64,000 nucleotides of DNA from Lachnospiraceae bacterium (GTDB lineage Bacteria > Bacillota > Clostridia > Lachnospirales > Lachnospiraceae). The notes beneath the pieces were generated by a model. The model saw nothing but the letters and a program-made list of their open reading frames with translations. It had not been told where the DNA came from and made no database searches. The stretch spans positions 1 to 64,000 of the forward strand of contig JAGBEV010000031.1 of assembly GCA_017936785.1 (NCBI GenBank), in the 5' to 3' direction. Below are positions 55,946-63,460 of this stretch, piece by piece; position 1 is the first letter of the stretch; every line of letters begins with the position of its first letter. The translations under genes and the position numbers were made by a program.

Positions 55946-56506
55946 TCAGCGTTCTTCCACTTTCTTTTTATATTTATAAAATTGCAATCCAAATGCGATA
56001 AATATCCACAGATACAGTACAAAGAAAACTCCAAGCACAATTCCTATACATAATTGAAGCAAACCTCCAACAGTAACCCTAAAAATAGAGTTTGTTAGTT
56101 GAGGTAAAATGGCGCCAAAAAAGATAATGATCAATGGTATTATACGTCCTTTGTATACACGTTTCATCATATCCAGCCTTGATTCATCATCACAGAAGAT
56201 TTCTTCTTCTCCCTGCATCTGGGAAACCGGTTTTCGGAAGTAACTATAACCAGCAAAATCAAATAAGTATTCCCAGCCACAGTCTGAAAACATTTGTACA
56301 TATTCGGCTTTATTCGCTACACCCTCCTGATTATAGTCCAACTGATATACAACATCTTCAGGAGTACACGCAGCAAAATGATAAAATCCCGGGAAGCTGA
56401 TTCCTGTTAATTTCCAGCCGGCATTATGCATTTCTCTAAGAAAATCCTGCTCTTGCTCATACTGAGGAATTGAAAACCATCTAAAAACTGTTTTTGACTG
56501 CTGCAT
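55946..56506 (-). CDS. DUF2812 membrane protein, PadR partner
   Basis: A 186-residue protein. The N-terminal half is a DUF2812 domain (FRWFSIPQYEQEQDFLREMH and GWEYLFDFAGYSYFRKP). Two C-terminal membrane segments lie at about 130-180. DUF2812 proteins are usually encoded next to PadR regulators and are thought to be membrane-stress or efflux accessory proteins; the role is not established. Its ATG overlaps the padR stop (TAATG), with AAGGAG inside the end of padR, so the pair is translationally coupled. Confidence 0.85.
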   Translation of the reverse strand: MQQSKTVFRWFSIPQYEQEQDFLREMHNAGWKLTGISFPGFYHFAACTPEDVVYQLDYNQEGVANKAEYVQMFSDCGWEYLFDFAGYSYFRKPVSQMQGEEEIFCDDESRLDMMKRVYKGRIIPLIIIFFGAILPQLTNSIFRVTVGGLLQLCIGIVLGVFFVLYLWIFIAFGLQFYKYKKKVEER

Positions 56507-56835
56507 TAACTCATCTCCTTCATATTCCGATATAATCTTTCTATTCTTGCTAATTCTATGTTCAAAACTTCTTTACCCAATTCTGTGATCTGATATATTT
56601 TCCGCTTTTCTTCTTCGCAAATGAATCGGATCAGCCCATCTTTCTCCATCTTGGATAAGCTGCCATACATCGTCCCCGGCGAAAGAACAATATCTCCAGC
56701 TGTTATCTCTTTCACCTTTTGAACAATGCCATAACCATGATTCGGTTCTCTTAGACAAAGAAGAATATAAAAGCCGGTTTCGGTCATGGGCACATAAACT
56801 TTTTTAATATGTGAGTCCGTTTCTGCCACCTCCAT
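56506..56835 (-). CDS. PadR-family transcriptional regulator
   Basis: A 109-residue winged-helix repressor. The PadR core runs MTETGFYILLCLREPNHGYGI, then SPGTMYGSLSKMEKDGLI for the recognition helix and wing. The C-terminal dimerisation helix is short, as in the PadR-s2 subfamily. It is co-transcribed with the DUF2812 gene. The promoter upstream carries two copies of a palindrome that matches the PadR site type, so it most likely represses itself and its partner until a toxic compound or membrane stress is present. ATG at 56835 has only a weak ribosome site. Confidence 0.9.
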   Translation of the reverse strand: MEVAETDSHIKKVYVPMTETGFYILLCLREPNHGYGIVQKVKEITAGDIVLSPGTMYGSLSKMEKDGLIRFICEEEKRKIYQITELGKEVLNIELARIERLYRNMKEMS

Positions 56836-56852
56836 ACTATTTCACTTCGATG

Positions 56853-56891
56853 TATCGCACTACGATATAAATATTATATTGCACTGCGATA
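56853..56891 (-). promoter_or_regulatory. PadR operator, two palindromes over the promoter
   Basis: The palindromes TATCGCACTACGATA (56853-56867) and TATTGCACTGCGATA (56877-56891) are 24 bases apart and nearly identical. The second covers the spacer and edge of the -10, the first lies at the transcription start. Such paired dyads are typical for PadR dimers acting as repressor. Confidence 0.82.
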
Positions 56892-56901
56892 TATTTGTCA
56901 A
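56873..56901 (-). promoter_or_regulatory. Consensus sigma-A promoter of padR
   Basis: On the minus strand, a perfect -35 TTGACA (56901-56896) and perfect -10 TATAAT (56878-56873) are separated by exactly 17 bases. A promoter this strong would need repression, and the PadR palindromes overlap it. Confidence 0.9.
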
Positions 56902-56968
56902 CCCACATAACCTGCCACTACACAAGGTACGCCTTTGGTGCGGCAGCTCCCTCCGGATGCTTGGCAAC

Positions 56969-57005
56969 AAAAAAACTGATAGGATCATCTCCTATCAGTT
57001 TTTTT
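56969..57005. terminator. Bidirectional terminator after the glycosyltransferase gene
   Basis: AAAAAAACTGATAGGA (56969-56984) pairs perfectly with TCCTATCAGTTTTTTT (56990-57005) across a 5-base loop, giving T-runs on both strands. It lies 17 bases beyond the glycosyltransferase stop codon. Confidence 0.92.
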
Positions 57006-57021
57006 GAAAAATATATTTTTC

Positions 57022-58200
57022 TTATTTGTTTTCGCATACACTCAATATCTTATCTGCAGCGCCCTTTGCACCGGAACAGCGCTTAAATCCATCTCCGATA
57101 GCTGCTGCATTTTCCTTATAAGAATCCGTGGTAAGCACATTTTTTACTGCATCGAGAATAGACTCCGCATCGGTCTTTTCCAGTTTTATTCCCGCACCAA
57201 GTAAAGATACACGCGTAGCAACGCCACCCTGTTCGGGTGTTTGAGGCAGCATAATAAGCGGAACCGAGAAATACAGGCTCTCATTCACACTGTTCATTCC
57301 GCAATGGGAAATAAAAACGTCCGCTTTCTGAAGCACTGCAATCTGGTCAACGCTGGGAAAAACAGATATATTTTCCGGCATTTCTCCGAACTTCTCCATA
57401 GGAACCAGACTACCCACAGACATGATCACCTGATAATCGGTCTTAGCAAACACAGCAATAAACTGCTTATACAAAGACAGCATATCGTTATTGACCGTCC
57501 CCATTGAAATGTAGACAAGTTTGTCCTTCGTCTTCTCTATTTCACTTTCAGCAGGTCGTATGGAAGGACCGACAAATGCGTATTTATCCGAGAAAGTTTC
57601 TGAACAAGGCTGAAACTCCGGTGAAGTATAAACTACAGTATGTGTATTGTCATCATTCTGAATAATATCCAGAACGCTCTTTACCGGATACCCCTTATCC
57701 TGCAGGCGTTTGATGTCTTTGCTTATCTTCGGCATGGAAAACATCATCTTAAATAAATCGCCCACGCTCTGTTTCATAACCTTTGCAGAATACTGGTTAA
57801 ACGCAAAGGTTGTTGTAGAGGACACAAAGGGAATGCCAAGCTTCATAGCAACAGCCTTGCCCCATACCGCCATGGAATCAGCCACAATACAATCGGGCTT
57901 CATCTGCTCCATATCAATACACACCTGATCATCAAGCGCCAATGTTGTATCCACTAATATTTTTGTTGAGAACGCTAAATCCTTTCCGACACGGGGAGCA
58001 TCCTCCGGCGCAAGCTTCTGCTCCATATCATAATCATCGCAGGAGACAAAAACAGCTCCGGCAGACTCAATCTTCTCACGCATCATGTTATAAGAATAAT
58101 ACCAAACCTGATGCCCTCTGCCGACTAATTCCTTCACCACACCCAAAGTAGGATTGGTATGTCCGTGTGCAGGAATACAAAAGAAAACAATTTTACTCAT
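57022..58200 (-). CDS. Macrolide-type UDP-glycosyltransferase (MGT family)
   Basis: A 392-residue GT-B enzyme of the glycosyltransferase family 1 MGT branch. The N-terminal acceptor domain starts MSKIVFFCIPAHGHTNPTLG, with the His that is usually catalytic. The C-terminal donor site has ISHCGMNSVNESLYFSVPLIMLP-type sequence (HCGMNS followed by PQTPEQ). Relatives glycosylate and inactivate macrolides, or decorate other small hydrophobic molecules. AGGAGG lies 6 bases before the ATG. It starts one base after the AbrB-like gene ends, so regulator and enzyme are co-transcribed. Resistance function is plausible but not shown by sequence. Confidence 0.87.
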   Translation of the reverse strand: MSKIVFFCIPAHGHTNPTLGVVKELVGRGHQVWYYSYNMMREKIESAGAVFVSCDDYDMEQKLAPEDAPRVGKDLAFSTKILVDTTLALDDQVCIDMEQMKPDCIVADSMAVWGKAVAMKLGIPFVSSTTTFAFNQYSAKVMKQSVGDLFKMMFSMPKISKDIKRLQDKGYPVKSVLDIIQNDDNTHTVVYTSPEFQPCSETFSDKYAFVGPSIRPAESEIEKTKDKLVYISMGTVNNDMLSLYKQFIAVFAKTDYQVIMSVGSLVPMEKFGEMPENISVFPSVDQIAVLQKADVFISHCGMNSVNESLYFSVPLIMLPQTPEQGGVATRVSLLGAGIKLEKTDAESILDAVKNVLTTDSYKENAAAIGDGFKRCSGAKGAADKILSVCENK

Positions 58201-58201
58201 A

Positions 58202-58426
58202 TTATGCCTCCTGTTCTCCGTTTTCCATCTCGGAAAAGATTCTTGTAATATACTCTCTCTGCATTGCTTTTGGCATGATCGCAATGCCTCGTTTTGCATC
58301 GCCTAATACCAATATTTCATTTCCCGGCTGTAGGTCAAACATTTCCCTCGCCTCTTTGGGAATAACAAACTGACCCTTCTCGCCGATTTTTACCATCCAG
58401 GCATATTTTCCTTCCGGAACTTCCAT
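58202..58426 (-). CDS. AbrB/SpoVT-type DNA-binding protein
   Basis: A 74-residue swapped-hairpin AbrB domain: VKIGEKGQFVIPKEAREMF followed by LQPGNEILVLGD. It then has a short helical tail ending NGEQEA. Such single-domain proteins act as small autoregulators or antitoxins. ATG at 58426 has AAGGAGG 8 bases upstream; the longer frame lacks one. It precedes the MGT gene in the same transcript and probably controls the pair through the inverted repeat just upstream. No toxin gene of the MazF or PIN type is adjacent. Confidence 0.88.
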   Translation of the reverse strand: MEVPEGKYAWMVKIGEKGQFVIPKEAREMFDLQPGNEILVLGDAKRGIAIMPKAMQREYITRIFSEMENGEQEA

Positions 58427-58442
58427 ATTTTTCCCTCCTTGA

Positions 58443-58467
58443 GTATGATTTGTATGAATAATCATAC
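58443..58467 (-). promoter_or_regulatory. Inverted repeat overlapping the AbrB-MGT promoter
   Basis: GTATGATT (58443-58450) is the exact reverse complement of AATCATAC (58460-58467). On the minus strand a likely -10 TATGAT (58466-58461) lies within it, with -35 TTGCTT (58488-58483) 16 bases upstream. This placement suits autorepression by the AbrB-type protein. Confidence 0.6.
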
Positions 58468-58514
58468 CACAATTATAAAAAAAAGCAAAGCATATTTTTG
58501 TCTTTCAATTATTA

Positions 58515-58967
58515 CTACATCACATGCAGATCCATGAAGGCTAATGTAAGTGTATTATCATCAATTTTCCGCAGAAAAAAGCGGGCTGTCAGATCGCTCA
58601 ACATTCCGTTGAGGGGAACATTATCATAGTGGATCACTGCAATATCATTCTTTCCCATCCAACCATAATTTGAAGATATATCGATACTTTCAATAATTTT
58701 ATCCTTGTCCGGATTTTCAAAAATCGAAGTCACTTTATAATCAGCAGAACCAAATTCTTTTTCCGCTTCTTCCCGTGTCAGTCCCGGGCACCCATAAGTA
58801 TATACTGCTGATTCCAATAATTCCGGTGTCCACTCCAGTTCGTTATTTTCATCAAGCAAAAACATATCAAGTGCTTCTTTATACTGTTCCCGGGCTAAAA
58901 GTTCACTCCATTCAATAACTAATTCTTTAATTTCTTCCTTGCTGGCTGTTATAGGTAATGTTTTCAT
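58515..58967 (-). CDS. Small acidic protein of unknown function
   Basis: A 150-residue acidic soluble protein. It starts MKTLPITASKEEIKELVIEW, continues helical to about residue 70, then has YGCPGLTREEAEKEFG and a beta-rich C-terminal half ending LTLAFMDLHVM. I do not recognise a named family; the size, acidity and mixed fold resemble bacterial immunity proteins. The start is fixed by GGAGGG 8 bases before ATG at 58967. It follows the DUF4272-like gene by 41 bases in the same direction. Confidence 0.65.
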   Translation of the reverse strand: MKTLPITASKEEIKELVIEWSELLAREQYKEALDMFLLDENNELEWTPELLESAVYTYGCPGLTREEAEKEFGSADYKVTSIFENPDKDKIIESIDISSNYGWMGKNDIAVIHYDNVPLNGMLSDLTARFFLRKIDDNTLTLAFMDLHVM

Positions 58968-59008
58968 TGCAATTTCCCTCCGATCTGTTTCATAGCAAAT
59001 GTTTAAAT

Positions 59009-59749
59009 TCATGCTTTTTGATTCCTCACACTTGTCCACTCATCCGAAGATAAAAGCCACTCAAATGCATGATAGCGCCAAAAGGCATAGATGCTTAGAT
59101 CAGACAATTTTTCTCTTTCGATTTCAAATATGCATTTATTGTATAAGATAAAATCTTGTTTTTTACCCTTCTGACCTTGAAGGATTTTAACAACCGCTTT
59201 TGAATAAGTATCACCAAATCTGTCAAGAACCGCCTCATTAATAGGCTGGCAGTTATTATTTCGTTTTTTCCCTTCCCTCACTCTCCAAAGCCATAACTCG
59301 GCAACTTGTTTCCGTAATAGTATTTCTTCTTCACTTTTCAATTTTATTTTCTCTATAATTTCTTCTGCTGGATTGAGAGTATTGGTTTTCAATTTCATAT
59401 GATATTCATCACTAATACTCCAATCTTTCACAGCATGACAATTATATGACGATAAGCGTTTTGTTAATCCTAATGCCCATAACAAAGGTTCAATAGCATC
59501 TTCTTCATACTTTGCTCTGTAAGTCTCAAGCTTTGCCATCGGACTCCCCGTTTTCCTTTCCAAACGTTTTCTTTCATGATCGGTCATGTATTGTCCGAAA
59601 TGATTTCTGTTAATCCAGTCATTGATCAGCAGGCGCTGTTGCTCTCTTTGCTGCAATGTCTTTTTTTCAATATTATATTCCAAGCCACGTCTATCCAATA
59701 GACATAACAGGATTTCTGCTCGTCCAATAATTTCTTCTATCGCTTTCAA
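59009..59749 (-). CDS. DUF4272-like protein
   Basis: A 246-residue, charged, all-helical protein. The pattern of an N-terminal GRAEILLCLLDRRG, then a central ALGLTKRL and a C-terminal segment with RYHAFEWLLS resembles DUF4272, a family often found with phage or toxin-immunity genes. The match is from memory of the pattern and is tentative. The start is TTG at 59749 with AGGAGG 8 bases upstream. No catalytic motif is visible. It precedes another unknown acidic protein, and the two may function together. Confidence 0.55.
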   Translation of the reverse strand: MKAIEEIIGRAEILLCLLDRRGLEYNIEKKTLQQREQQRLLINDWINRNHFGQYMTDHERKRLERKTGSPMAKLETYRAKYEEDAIEPLLWALGLTKRLSSYNCHAVKDWSISDEYHMKLKTNTLNPAEEIIEKIKLKSEEEILLRKQVAELWLWRVREGKKRNNNCQPINEAVLDRFGDTYSKAVVKILQGQKGKKQDFILYNKCIFEIEREKLSDLSIYAFWRYHAFEWLLSSDEWTSVRNQKA

Positions 59750-59781
59750 AATGACCGCCTCCTACACCTAAGCAAACCATA

Positions 59782-60417
59782 TCATTTCAGTTGTTTTCTC
59801 ATAACGAGCATTTTTCCATGCTGTTCAAAAAGAGTAAATCCTAATTTTTCATATAGTCTCACCGGTCCGGTAAAATCTAATTCTTCCTCTTTTTCTCTTA
59901 TTGCAGGATAAGCCTCCACATATTTGTAACCATCCTGCAAAGCATCTTCACATACCCGCTCAAGCAATGCCGTGGCTAATCCTTTACCACGATATTCCGG
60001 TGCTATTTCAAAGCAGACAACAGATTTGATCCTATCTGTACTGCTGGTTTTTACATTTTCTTCGTCTAAGGGAAGAGTATCTAAATTGAATTCTCCAAAC
60101 CGGTAATAGCTCCCTTTGTCATTTGCATTACACCAACCCACAGAAATTTCATTATCATATGCTAAATATCCTTGAATTTCACTGCGTTCAATCATACTTT
60201 GTGCAGACTTGCGCAAGGAACGCTTCCACCCTTCTGCTCCGCCGCCATTTGCATTTACCTGATCTATGATTTCCGAACGAATACGTTCTGCACTCATATT
60301 AAAGGCATTGCAATAGCACGGATAATTGGGTGAATCATCAGAGAAAGCCCGATTATCAAAAAAATCAAAGTAATCGTCTGCCAGCTCTGGTGACATTCGC
60401 TTTATCATTAAGTTCAT
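59782..60417 (-). CDS. GNAT-family N-acetyltransferase
   Basis: A 211-residue acetyltransferase. The acetyl-CoA site is in VVCFEIAPEYRGKGLATALLE (beta4-motif A), and the C-terminus has LYEKLGFTLFEQHG, the motif B region. The N-terminal part (FFDNRAFSDDSPNYPCYC) is shared by a clostridial subgroup with no defined substrate. GGGAGG lies 7 bases before the ATG. It may modify a small molecule or protein. Its place beside resistance-type genes suggests, but does not prove, drug modification. Confidence 0.88.
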   Translation of the reverse strand: MNLMIKRMSPELADDYFDFFDNRAFSDDSPNYPCYCNAFNMSAERIRSEIIDQVNANGGGAEGWKRSLRKSAQSMIERSEIQGYLAYDNEISVGWCNANDKGSYYRFGEFNLDTLPLDEENVKTSSTDRIKSVVCFEIAPEYRGKGLATALLERVCEDALQDGYKYVEAYPAIREKEEELDFTGPVRLYEKLGFTLFEQHGKMLVMRKQLK

Positions 60418-60464
60418 TTATTTTCCTCCCATAAATCTTAATTTACTTGAATCTGACTCCACGT

Positions 60465-61256
60465 TTATTTTATAAGTGCTGTAATTTCATCTATATTCCA
60501 ATCCTTTGCCGAAAGAATAATGGCTCTGTCGCCAATTATTTCTCTTATGATCCGCATTTCTAACTGCTGTCTATGTCTTAAATGCGCTATCATATCTTCA
60601 AAAACACTATATCCGTGTTTCCTGCCATATGGAGAATGGATCAGGTATTCCAACATCATCTGATACCACAATTCATTTCCCATGTCATCACAGCGTTCCT
60701 TTTTGATGTGTGTTATATTTTCTTCCAGTTTATCGCTATATAAATACAGCAACAGAAATTGATCTTTATGGATATTCCCATACAATTCATGATAAAATTC
60801 CACAATTTCATCGTCAGCAAGCTGATGATACAAAATCAGATCTTCCATCATATTTTGAAAAAAAGAACATTCAAACAGATAACCGGTTTTTGAAAAATTC
60901 CTGTACCTGGAAAATACGATCTCTTTTAAATCCTGTAATGATTTTCTCCCATTGTAGATTTCATATTTTTCTAATTCCTTATGAAAATCCGGAATGTCAG
61001 TAATGATTTTTGTATATGAGACCACAAAGTGATCTTGTTCGCAAACGGTATTTTTTATGATCTCATTCTGAAGCGGCTTGTAGTTTTTCAGGATTCTTTC
61101 ATATTCATCTTTTGACATCCATGTACACCACGCCAGATCAACCGGTGAATAATCGCCCTCCCGGCAGACCTGAAAATCGGGAACAGCAGTAATCATACTA
61201 TTTAACAGTGTAGTCTTTCCCATTCCCTGAATTCCCTCTATAAAAACATTCTTCAT
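60465..61256 (-). CDS. P-loop kinase-like protein
   Basis: A 263-residue P-loop protein. Walker A, GIQGMGKTT, is right at the N-terminus (residues 8-16), as in deoxynucleoside and thymidylate kinases and small-molecule phosphotransferases. A central acidic segment and the RYRNFSKTGYLFECSFFQNM stretch fit the lid and substrate side of a nucleoside-kinase-like fold. The C-terminus is helical. I cannot assign a substrate. GAGGGAG precedes the ATG. It lies 20 bases after the ABC-F gene and is probably transcribed with it. Confidence 0.65.
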   Translation of the reverse strand: MKNVFIEGIQGMGKTTLLNSMITAVPDFQVCREGDYSPVDLAWCTWMSKDEYERILKNYKPLQNEIIKNTVCEQDHFVVSYTKIITDIPDFHKELEKYEIYNGRKSLQDLKEIVFSRYRNFSKTGYLFECSFFQNMMEDLILYHQLADDEIVEFYHELYGNIHKDQFLLLYLYSDKLEENITHIKKERCDDMGNELWYQMMLEYLIHSPYGRKHGYSVFEDMIAHLRHRQQLEMRIIREIIGDRAIILSAKDWNIDEITALIK

Positions 61257-61276
61257 ATATTTTATCTCCCTCTATC

Positions 61277-62803
61277 CTATAGTTCAATTACTTTTGTTGC
61301 AACGTTTTCACGAAATCTTATGTCATGTTCCACAAATAACAGTGTTGGTTTATAAAACAACAACAGCTTTTCAATCTGCATTCTTGAAAATATATCAATG
61401 TAATTTAGCGGTTCATCCCATATATAGAGATGTGCCGGAGTCAGTAAACTGGCTGCCAGCAGCACCTTCTTTTTCTGACCTTCTGAATAATCTTCCATAT
61501 TTTTTAAAAACTGCGCCCGTTCAAAATCAAGCTGCCGGAGTATTGCACAAAACAAACTCTGATCCAGATCATGTTTCCTGCAAAATGATGTAATATCACC
61601 TTTTAAGCCTGCTGCATCCTGTGCCACATAGGAAACCACAAGACCCGATGCTGTTTCACACACCCCTTCTTCCAAAATCGTTCCATCGATATCCCGCAAA
61701 CCTGTTTTTTGTAATATCATTTTAAGAAGTGTTGATTTTCCACTGCCATTTTTACCGCAAAGAGCAATTCGTTCTCCTTTGTTGATGGCAAACGTCAAAT
61801 CAGTAAAAACCGGGGACTCTGTCCCCATATATTTTAAGCTGTAATCTTTTACATTTACAAGCATGCTCTTATGATGTGAAAGCTGTACCAGTTTCAAATC
61901 TGCCGGCAGTTCCAAATCCTGCAAAAGATCTTCTTTTTCTTCTATTTCCCGGCTGATCCTTTTTTCAATCTGCTTTACTCTGTTCTGCATCTTTTTTGTT
62001 TTGGCACCGATAAAAGCTCTTGTAGATACAGAGCGGTCATGCTCCTTTATGGGATCAAATCCGATCTTAGTGTTTTCATTTTTGTCTGCCCACAAAGAAG
62101 TGCGCATTGCGGCATGCTTTAATTTTTTAATCTCCTTTTGATGCTTTTCATTCTCCGCTATGGCGAATCGGTCCTTACGCTGTTTGTTTTCCCACCAGCT
62201 GGAGAAATTGCCGCTTTGCACTTCAATCGTATTTCTGTTCAATACCAAAACATGGTCGGTACAGGAATCCAGCAGATCTCTGTCATGGGATACTAAGATA
62301 AATCCTTTCTTGGAAGCCAAATACGTTTTGACAGTTTCTCTGGCGCCCTGATCCAGATGATTTGTCGGTTCATCTATCAGCAAAAAATCATTTTCTCCAG
62401 AAAACAAAACAGCTAACAAGATTTTAGTACGTTCTCCGGAGCTTAATGTTTTATAAGGTCTGTAAAGAATCTCTTCACTTTCTCCCAATTCGGTCATCTC
62501 GCAGATCACGCGCCATATTTCACACCCCGGCTTCAATTCCTCGATAAATTCTACAGCAGACAACTGCATCTGGCTTTCTGTGATCTGATATGGAAAATAG
62601 TCAAACTTTACAGCAGTAGTTATCGATCCTTTATATGAATATTTCCCCAACAGTAAATTTAAGAAAGTCGTTTTTCCTTTTCCATTACGTCCTATGAAGC
62701 CCAATTTCCAATTCGTATCAATGGAAAATGAAACATTTTCAAATATATTATCAAAGCTTCCTTCATAACAAAATATAAGATTATTTACACTGATCTGTGC
62801 CAT
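61277..62803 (-). CDS. ABC-F ribosomal protection protein, Lsa family
   Basis: A 508-residue soluble ABC-F protein with two ATPase domains and no membrane segments. The first domain has Walker A GRNGKGKTT, signature LSSGERTK and IDEPTNHLD. A long charged interdomain linker (about 190-290), the antibiotic-displacing arm, follows. The second domain has GKNGSGKST and YSEGQKKK. The openings DTNWKLGFIGRNG and YIWDEPLNYID match Lsa proteins, which displace lincosamides, streptogramin A and pleuromutilins from the ribosome. ATG at 62803 has AGGAGG 7 bases upstream. A terminator/antiterminator leader precedes it, so expression is likely drug-inducible. Confidence 0.92.
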   Translation of the reverse strand: MAQISVNNLIFCYEGSFDNIFENVSFSIDTNWKLGFIGRNGKGKTTFLNLLLGKYSYKGSITTAVKFDYFPYQITESQMQLSAVEFIEELKPGCEIWRVICEMTELGESEEILYRPYKTLSSGERTKILLAVLFSGENDFLLIDEPTNHLDQGARETVKTYLASKKGFILVSHDRDLLDSCTDHVLVLNRNTIEVQSGNFSSWWENKQRKDRFAIAENEKHQKEIKKLKHAAMRTSLWADKNENTKIGFDPIKEHDRSVSTRAFIGAKTKKMQNRVKQIEKRISREIEEKEDLLQDLELPADLKLVQLSHHKSMLVNVKDYSLKYMGTESPVFTDLTFAINKGERIALCGKNGSGKSTLLKMILQKTGLRDIDGTILEEGVCETASGLVVSYVAQDAAGLKGDITSFCRKHDLDQSLFCAILRQLDFERAQFLKNMEDYSEGQKKKVLLAASLLTPAHLYIWDEPLNYIDIFSRMQIEKLLLFYKPTLLFVEHDIRFRENVATKVIEL

Positions 62804-62841
62804 ATACATTCCTCCTTTTATGATACAGCTGCACTTCATAC

Positions 62842-62874
62842 AAAAAATAAGAACCGTTTGTTGCCAAACAGTTC
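62842..62874 (-). terminator. Attenuator terminator in the ABC-F leader
   Basis: On the minus strand GAACTGTTTG (62874-62865) pairs with CAAACGGTTC (62860-62851), one G-U pair, loop GCAA, then TTATTTTTTG. It lies 39 bases before the ABC-F start codon and would stop transcription in the absence of inducer. Confidence 0.85.
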
Positions 62875-62986
62875 CATTACATACTATAACCTCATAATCG
62901 GAGGATGATATCCGGATCATCACTTACAATAAAATTTTATGCACACAAAAAGAGAGGTTATGAGAACATAATCCACTTTTGGCAAC
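62860..62986 (-). promoter_or_regulatory. Antiterminator pairing in the ABC-F leader
   Basis: On the minus strand GTTGCCAAA (62986-62978) is perfectly complementary to TTTGGCAAC (62868-62860), which includes the loop and half the stem of the terminator. A second pair, ATAACCTC (62961-62954) with GAGGTTAT (62893-62886), can form inside. Forming the outer pair would disrupt the terminator and let RNA polymerase reach the resistance gene. Confidence 0.7.
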
Positions 62987-63010
62987 ATGACAAAACAGCA
63001 TGAATATCAT
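62924..63010 (-). CDS. Candidate leader peptide of the ABC-F gene
   Basis: A 28-codon ORF on the leader transcript starting MIFMLFCHVAKSG. Its reading frame covers the antiterminator half-site at 62978-62986, so a drug-stalled ribosome on it could change the folding. The ribosome site is weak. Its ATG overlaps the stop codon (ATGA) of an 8-codon ORF, MKFSQCEQ, at 63007-63033. Another mini-ORF, MRR, at 63049-63060 has a good GGGGTGG site. Whether these are translated is unknown. Confidence 0.4.
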   Translation of the reverse strand: MIFMLFCHVAKSGLCSHNLSFCVHKILL

Positions 63011-63089
63011 TGCTCACACTGTGAAAACTTCATGTAATCAAAAGTAAATTATCTCCTCATCTTTCCACCCCTCTCTTTAGGATAACGCT

Positions 63090-63118
63090 ATTTTAGCATT
63101 CTCATTTTCTATTGTCAA
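63090..63118 (-). promoter_or_regulatory. Promoter of the ABC-F leader
   Basis: On the minus strand, -35 TTGACA (63118-63113) and -10 TAAAAT (63095-63090) are separated by 17 bases. Transcription would begin near 63083, giving a leader of about 280 bases before the ABC-F start codon. Confidence 0.85.
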
Positions 63119-63172
63119 TAAAGGTGCTTTCCTTCATATCTGCACTCCATCACATGTTTCACTATCACAGGG

Positions 63173-63377
63173 TTATTTCTGGGTCAGTCTATCCAACTGT
63201 CTCCGATAACCCTTTTTCTTTTGCTTCCCATTTTTACCATATCCATTAAATCGCTTCCGTTTTCGTGATGGCTTTAATCTATATCAAAAACTCCAAAATG
63301 TCTTTACCATAAACAGTGAATCTTCCATTCTTAAAAGTTACTACTCCAAATCCAAACATCGCCACTGAAATCAACAT
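63173..63377 (-). pseudogene. Possible frameshifted small gene
   Basis: Leftward, a 32-codon ORF starts MLISVAMFGFGVVTFKNGRF at 63377 and stops at 63279. A basic reading frame overlapping its end continues to TAA at 63173 (ending GYRRQLDRLTQK). Removing one A in GATATAG near 63282 would join them into a protein of about 67 residues with a hydrophobic start and basic tail. No ribosome site is present and I recognise no family. The remaining bases to 63460 show nothing further. Confidence 0.25.
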
Positions 63378-63460
63378 TTTTCATTGTAACCATATGCCAT
63401 ATTAAATATGATTAATCCATACGAATACTATATATTTATACAATTGAATAATTGATACGC

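Noticed and set aside
62920-62988. Alternative 22-codon leader ORF (MLPKVDYVLITS...)
   Set aside because: No ribosome site and not linked to the other short ORFs; the overlapping 28-codon frame has ATGA coupling, though neither is proven.
63169-63218. Rightward hairpin AGGGTTAT/ATAACCCT with a T-run
   Set aside because: No rightward gene precedes it and the loop is over 30 bases, so it is probably chance within the possible pseudogene.
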